A stretch of 16,347 bases of DNA, from contig CAZHGP010000030.1 of NCBI GenBank assembly GCA_964532175.1, positions 1 through 16,347 on the forward strand, written 5' to 3'. This stretch comes from JAVZCJ01 sp964532175 (GTDB lineage: Archaea > Thermoproteota > Nitrososphaeria_A > Caldarchaeales > JAVZCJ01). Every line of letters starts with the position of its first letter. Positions within the stretch are counted from its first letter, which is position 1. Under the pieces are notes generated by a model. That model had not been told where the DNA came from and searched no databases. It saw only the letters and a list, made by a program, of their open reading frames with translations. Made by a program: the position numbers and the translations under genes. This document shows positions 14,057 through 16,347 of the stretch, in pieces.

Positions 14057-15046
14057 TTATTTCTCGAATACTCGAGGATTAGCTATGTATTTTGGTTTTT
14101 CTCCTTTTAAAGCTTTTACTAAATCTTGAGCAAGAGTTAAATCAACTCTTGATAATGCTTCAAGAGTATAAGATGCCATATGTGGTGCAACTATAACATT
14201 TTCTAATTTAAATAATGGATTATCTTTATCAGGTGGTTCTTTTTCAAAAACATCCAACGCAGCTCCTGCTATCCTTTTTTCTTTTAAAGCTTCAATTAAA
14301 GCTTTTTCATCAATTATTGGTCCTCGAGCAGTATTTATTAATAAAGCATCTTTTTTCATTAATGATAATTCTTTACTTCCTATCATTCCTTTTGTTTCAG
14401 GAGTTAATGGAACATGTATCGTTACAATATCGGATTCTTTTAAAAGAGTTTCTAAATTAACAAATTCTATTCCATAAATTTCTGCTTCTTTTTTATGTTT
14501 TTCTGGATGAGCAGTTGTGCATAAAATTCTCATATCAAAACCTTTTGCTCTTTTTGCTACTCTTAAGCCTATTGAGCCTAATCCAATTATTCCTAAAGTT
14601 TTTCCATATATTTCTTTACCTACAAATTTTAAAGGAGACCATTCCCCTTTTATTGTTGAAAGATGAGCATCAATAATTTTTCTTGCTAAAGCTAATATTA
14701 AACAAAAAGTAAAATCAGCAACAGATTCTGCATTTTCTTGTGGAACAAAAGTAACTATTACTCCACGCCTTGTAGCAGCATTTAAATCTATATTATCCAA
14801 TCCAATACCATGTTTTGCAATAACTTTTAATTTATTTGAAGAATATATGACTTTTTCTGTTACTTCATCCATGCCAACGATAATTCCATCATAATATGGA
14901 ACGATATCCATCAATTCTTTTTCATTCAATTTTCTTCCAAATGTTGATCTTTCAATATCTGCAATACTTTTTATTATTTCTATAGCTTCTGGGCAAGCTA
15001 TTCCAAAAGATCTTGAAGAAATAAAAACTTTCATTTTATTTTTCAT
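14057..15046 (-). CDS. D-isomer-specific 2-hydroxyacid dehydrogenase (NAD-dependent, no ACT domain)
   Basis: 329 aa, D-2-hydroxyacid dehydrogenase family: substrate domain split around a Rossmann NAD domain. GLGSIG (155-160) in LGIIGLGSIGLRVAKRAKGF is the nucleotide loop. Catalytic Arg241 lies in INTARGP, Glu270 in DVFEKEPP, and His289 in VIVAPHMASYT, all three present. NAENAESVADFT-like QENAESVADFTFCL (103-116) is the usual helix. The protein ends after the catalytic core, without the ACT or intervening domains of regulatory phosphoglycerate dehydrogenases, so it may be a short SerA, glyoxylate/hydroxypyruvate reductase or other hydroxyacid dehydrogenase. GGTG 9 nt before the ATG is a ribosome site. 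It lies 55 bp after the epimerase-like gene and 43 bp before ilvD on the same strand. Enzyme class secure, substrate open. Confidence 0.9.
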   Translation of the reverse strand: MKNKMKVFISSRSFGIACPEAIEIIKSIADIERSTFGRKLNEKELMDIVPYYDGIIVGMDEVTEKVIYSSNKLKVIAKHGIGLDNIDLNAATRRGVIVTFVPQENAESVADFTFCLILALARKIIDAHLSTIKGEWSPLKFVGKEIYGKTLGIIGLGSIGLRVAKRAKGFDMRILCTTAHPEKHKKEAEIYGIEFVNLETLLKESDIVTIHVPLTPETKGMIGSKELSLMKKDALLINTARGPIIDEKALIEALKEKRIAGAALDVFEKEPPDKDNPLFKLENVIVAPHMASYTLEALSRVDLTLAQDLVKALKGEKPKYIANPRVFEK

Positions 15047-15101
15047 TATTCAAAACACCTTTAACTATAAAAATTCTTATTTTATGAATTTATTTAACTT
15101 T

Positions 15102-15908
15102 TTATAATAATTTTTTAAGATATTCGATACTCATTTTAGCTGCTTCATCTGCATTAGGTTTTGGAAGAACCTCTATTCCAATAAAACCATTATAATTAAT
15201 TTCTTTTAATGCATTTATTATTTCTTTAAAATTTATATGTCCCATTCCAGGCGCACATCTATTACTATCAGCTACATGGAAATGAATTAATTCTTTACTT
15301 GCATTCTTTATTGTTTGATAAAAAGAAACTTCTTCAATATTCATATGAAATGTATCAAGCATTAATTTAACAGATTTTAAATTAACTTCTTTAATTAATT
15401 TTAAAGCTTCATTAGCATTATTTACTATATCTGTTTCATATCTATTATCTGGTTCAATAGCTAATTTTATATCATATTTTTCAGCATATTCGCCACATTT
15501 TTTAACACATTCAATAAGATTTTTCCAAGCTTTATCTAAAGATATACCTCCTTTAATTTTCCCTTTAACCAATCCAATTATAACTATTTTTGAATCTAAT
15601 TTTCTAGCAAAATCTATACATTCATTTACTTTTTTAATAGCTTTTTCTCTAATTTCTTTATTTGGATGTATAAAACTAAGATGATGATAAGTATAAACTT
15701 GTCCAGAACCTATTGCAGCTACTTCTAAATTATTATTTTTGATTATTTCTTTTATTTCATTAATATCTATTTTAGTTGGATCTTCAGGCATAATTTCAAT
15801 ACCATTATAACCGTATTTTGCAACTCTTTCTATACTTTCTTTAATAGGAATTTCATATATTGTAACCCAGAAACTTTTTCCCATAGAAAGATAAATACTA
15901 AATTTCAT
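15102..15908 (-). CDS. Sugar phosphate isomerase/epimerase TIM barrel, ketose 3-epimerase-like
   Basis: 268 aa from ATG 15908 (an in-frame TTG 15914 is an alternative; neither has a good ribosome site). TIM-barrel of the xylose isomerase-like/AP endonuclease 2 superfamily. Putative metal ligands are Glu152 (LAIEPDNRYE), Asp185 (LMLDTFHMN), His211 (HFHVADSNR) and Glu246 (GIEVLP), plus His188 and Arg217. This spacing (33, 26, 35 residues) is that of D-tagatose/D-psicose 3-epimerases, in which the same residues bind Mn or Co and the ketose. Hydroxypyruvate isomerase-like and other relatives share part of the set. Downstream on the same strand are the hydroxyacid dehydrogenase and IlvD family genes, suggesting sugar or sugar-acid metabolism. 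Cytoplasmic. Confidence 0.85.
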   Translation of the reverse strand: MKFSIYLSMGKSFWVTIYEIPIKESIERVAKYGYNGIEIMPEDPTKIDINEIKEIIKNNNLEVAAIGSGQVYTYHHLSFIHPNKEIREKAIKKVNECIDFARKLDSKIVIIGLVKGKIKGGISLDKAWKNLIECVKKCGEYAEKYDIKLAIEPDNRYETDIVNNANEALKLIKEVNLKSVKLMLDTFHMNIEEVSFYQTIKNASKELIHFHVADSNRCAPGMGHINFKEIINALKEINYNGFIGIEVLPKPNADEAAKMSIEYLKKLL

Positions 15909-15965
15909 AGTCAATTTCTCAATATAAAAAAAATAATAAAATATTAAAATTTTTTATAAAACAAG

Positions 15966-15986
15966 TGTTATAAAAAAGTTATAACA
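15966..15986. promoter_or_regulatory. 21-bp dyad, possible operator of the epimerase-like gene
   Basis: TGTTATAA (15966-15973) and TTATAACA (15979-15986) are exact 8-bp inverted arms around a 5-nt spacer AAAAG, centred 68 bp from ATG 15908. It lies in the divergent region between this gene and the 63-aa gene. The size and half-site symmetry fit a dimeric regulator; a chance palindrome is possible in such AT-rich DNA. Confidence 0.4.
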
Positions 15987-16050
15987 ATTCTTACTCTCAA
16001 AAAAATCATTTATAAAAAGATTATATATTTTTTTATTAAATTTATTTGAA

Positions 16051-16080
16051 CTTTATTAAACTATTTTAAACTATTTTAAG
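16051..16080. repeat. Three 10-bp iterons overlapping the promoter of the 63-aa gene
   Basis: CTTTATTAAA, CTATTTTAAA and CTATTTTAAG are exact 10-bp neighbours ending 7 nt before the ATG at 16088. TTTTAAAC near 16064-16071 is where a TATA box would sit for a leaderless mRNA, so a bound protein would likely repress. 16056-16077 agrees with the minus strand of 9148-9127 at 21 of 22 positions. Confidence 0.55.
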
Positions 16081-16087
16081 ATTTTTC

Positions 16088-16279
16088 ATGAATTTAAAGT
16101 CTTTATTTGGCATTTTTTATAAAAATATTGAAATGAAAGAAAAAGAAGAATTAATGTATGATGGAGCAAATATTAATTTAGAAATTGAAAATATTGAAAA
16201 AGATATGAAATTACTCATAATAACCATAATTATATCTTTTATATCTATAATAATTGCATTATTTACATCTTTTATATGA
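16088..16279 (+). CDS. Small tail-anchored membrane protein, unrecognised
   Basis: 63 aa. Residues 1-40 are polar and helical with an acidic-basic mix (FYKNIEMKEKEELMYDG, then NINLEIENIEKDMK), and residues 41-63 are a single Ile-rich hydrophobic helix ending at the stop, so a C-terminal tail anchor with the N-terminus in the cytoplasm is likely. No domain recognised. No ribosome site; the start is set by the ATG 7 nt after the iteron array and an apparent leaderless promoter. Chance frame is possible given the AT content, but the promoter match to the membrane wHTH gene argues for a real, co-regulated gene. Confidence 0.5.
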   Translation: MNLKSLFGIFYKNIEMKEKEELMYDGANINLEIENIEKDMKLLIITIIISFISIIIALFTSFI

Positions 16280-16347
16280 GATTCTCGTTATAAAAAAATA
16301 AATAAAGATTTTTATATTTATAGCATAATATAAAATTAGAATAAGAG
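16280..16347. other. Window end, nothing recognised
   Basis: 68 bp of AT-rich DNA after the 63-aa gene, with no gene start or repeat that I can identify before the edge. Confidence 0.4.

Noticed and set aside
16088..16279. Small Mtr (methyl-H4MPT:CoM methyltransferase) subunit
   Set aside because: It is of similar size with one terminal membrane helix, but I see no Mtr-specific motif or neighbouring mtr genes.

Overview
The window looks like chromosomal DNA of an AT-rich archaeon. The evidence is an archaeal style of promoter (AT-only TATA-like boxes about 26-30 nt ahead of start codons that often lack a Shine-Dalgarno site, so probably leaderless mRNAs), alternating with GGTGA-type ribosome sites; Lys/Ile/Glu-rich proteins; a decayed archaeal-type TnpB; and an archaeal-type MttB/corrinoid/UroD-fold methyltransferase set. 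A thermophilic Thermoproteota-related lineage is plausible (Brockarchaeota-like methylotrophs come to mind), but nothing here fixes the taxon.

Layout. 1-482 (-): 5' part of a LarA-type (DUF2088) nickel-dependent racemase. 569-2682 (+): a two-gene operon, cobalamin-binding corrinoid protein plus MttB-family methyltransferase without an in-frame amber codon, so a non-pyrrolysine member. 2747-4132 (+): a nitroreductase, a 62-aa Lys-rich coiled coil closed by a perfect palindrome plus T-tract, and an unrecognised 188-aa protein. 4133-4834: 702 bp without an intact gene, holding the frameshifted 3' end of a tnpB. 4844-5875 (+): UroD-fold methyltransferase with the zinc motif of MtaA/MtbA, the likely acceptor-side partner of the MttB system. 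5879-10157 (-): a HEPN/PaREP1-like helical protein, a flavin reductase-like protein, an (alpha/alpha)6-barrel glycosidase-like protein, a membrane-anchored winged-helix regulator and an exported coiled-coil protein. 10338-11792 (+): a divergent Nramp-family transporter. 11932-15908 (-): a 3-TM protein, an IlvD/Edd dehydratase, a D-2-hydroxyacid dehydrogenase and a ketose-3-epimerase-like TIM barrel. 16088-16279 (+): a 63-aa tail-anchored protein.

How they may work together. The left third reads as corrinoid-dependent demethylation: MttB-like protein takes a methyl group from an unknown (quaternary) amine to the corrinoid protein, and the UroD-fold protein passes it to a thiol or pterin acceptor; no corrinoid-activating RamA-type protein is visible. 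The right third reads as hydroxy-acid/sugar-acid chemistry (epimerase, NAD-dependent dehydrogenase, dehydratase), although IlvD may simply serve branched-chain amino acid synthesis. Between them is the least explained part: a membrane-tethered winged-helix protein, an exported coiled coil, and three arrays of short 10-11 bp iterons with related sequence at 9121-9150, 10214-10246 and 16051-16080, which suggest a small regulon.
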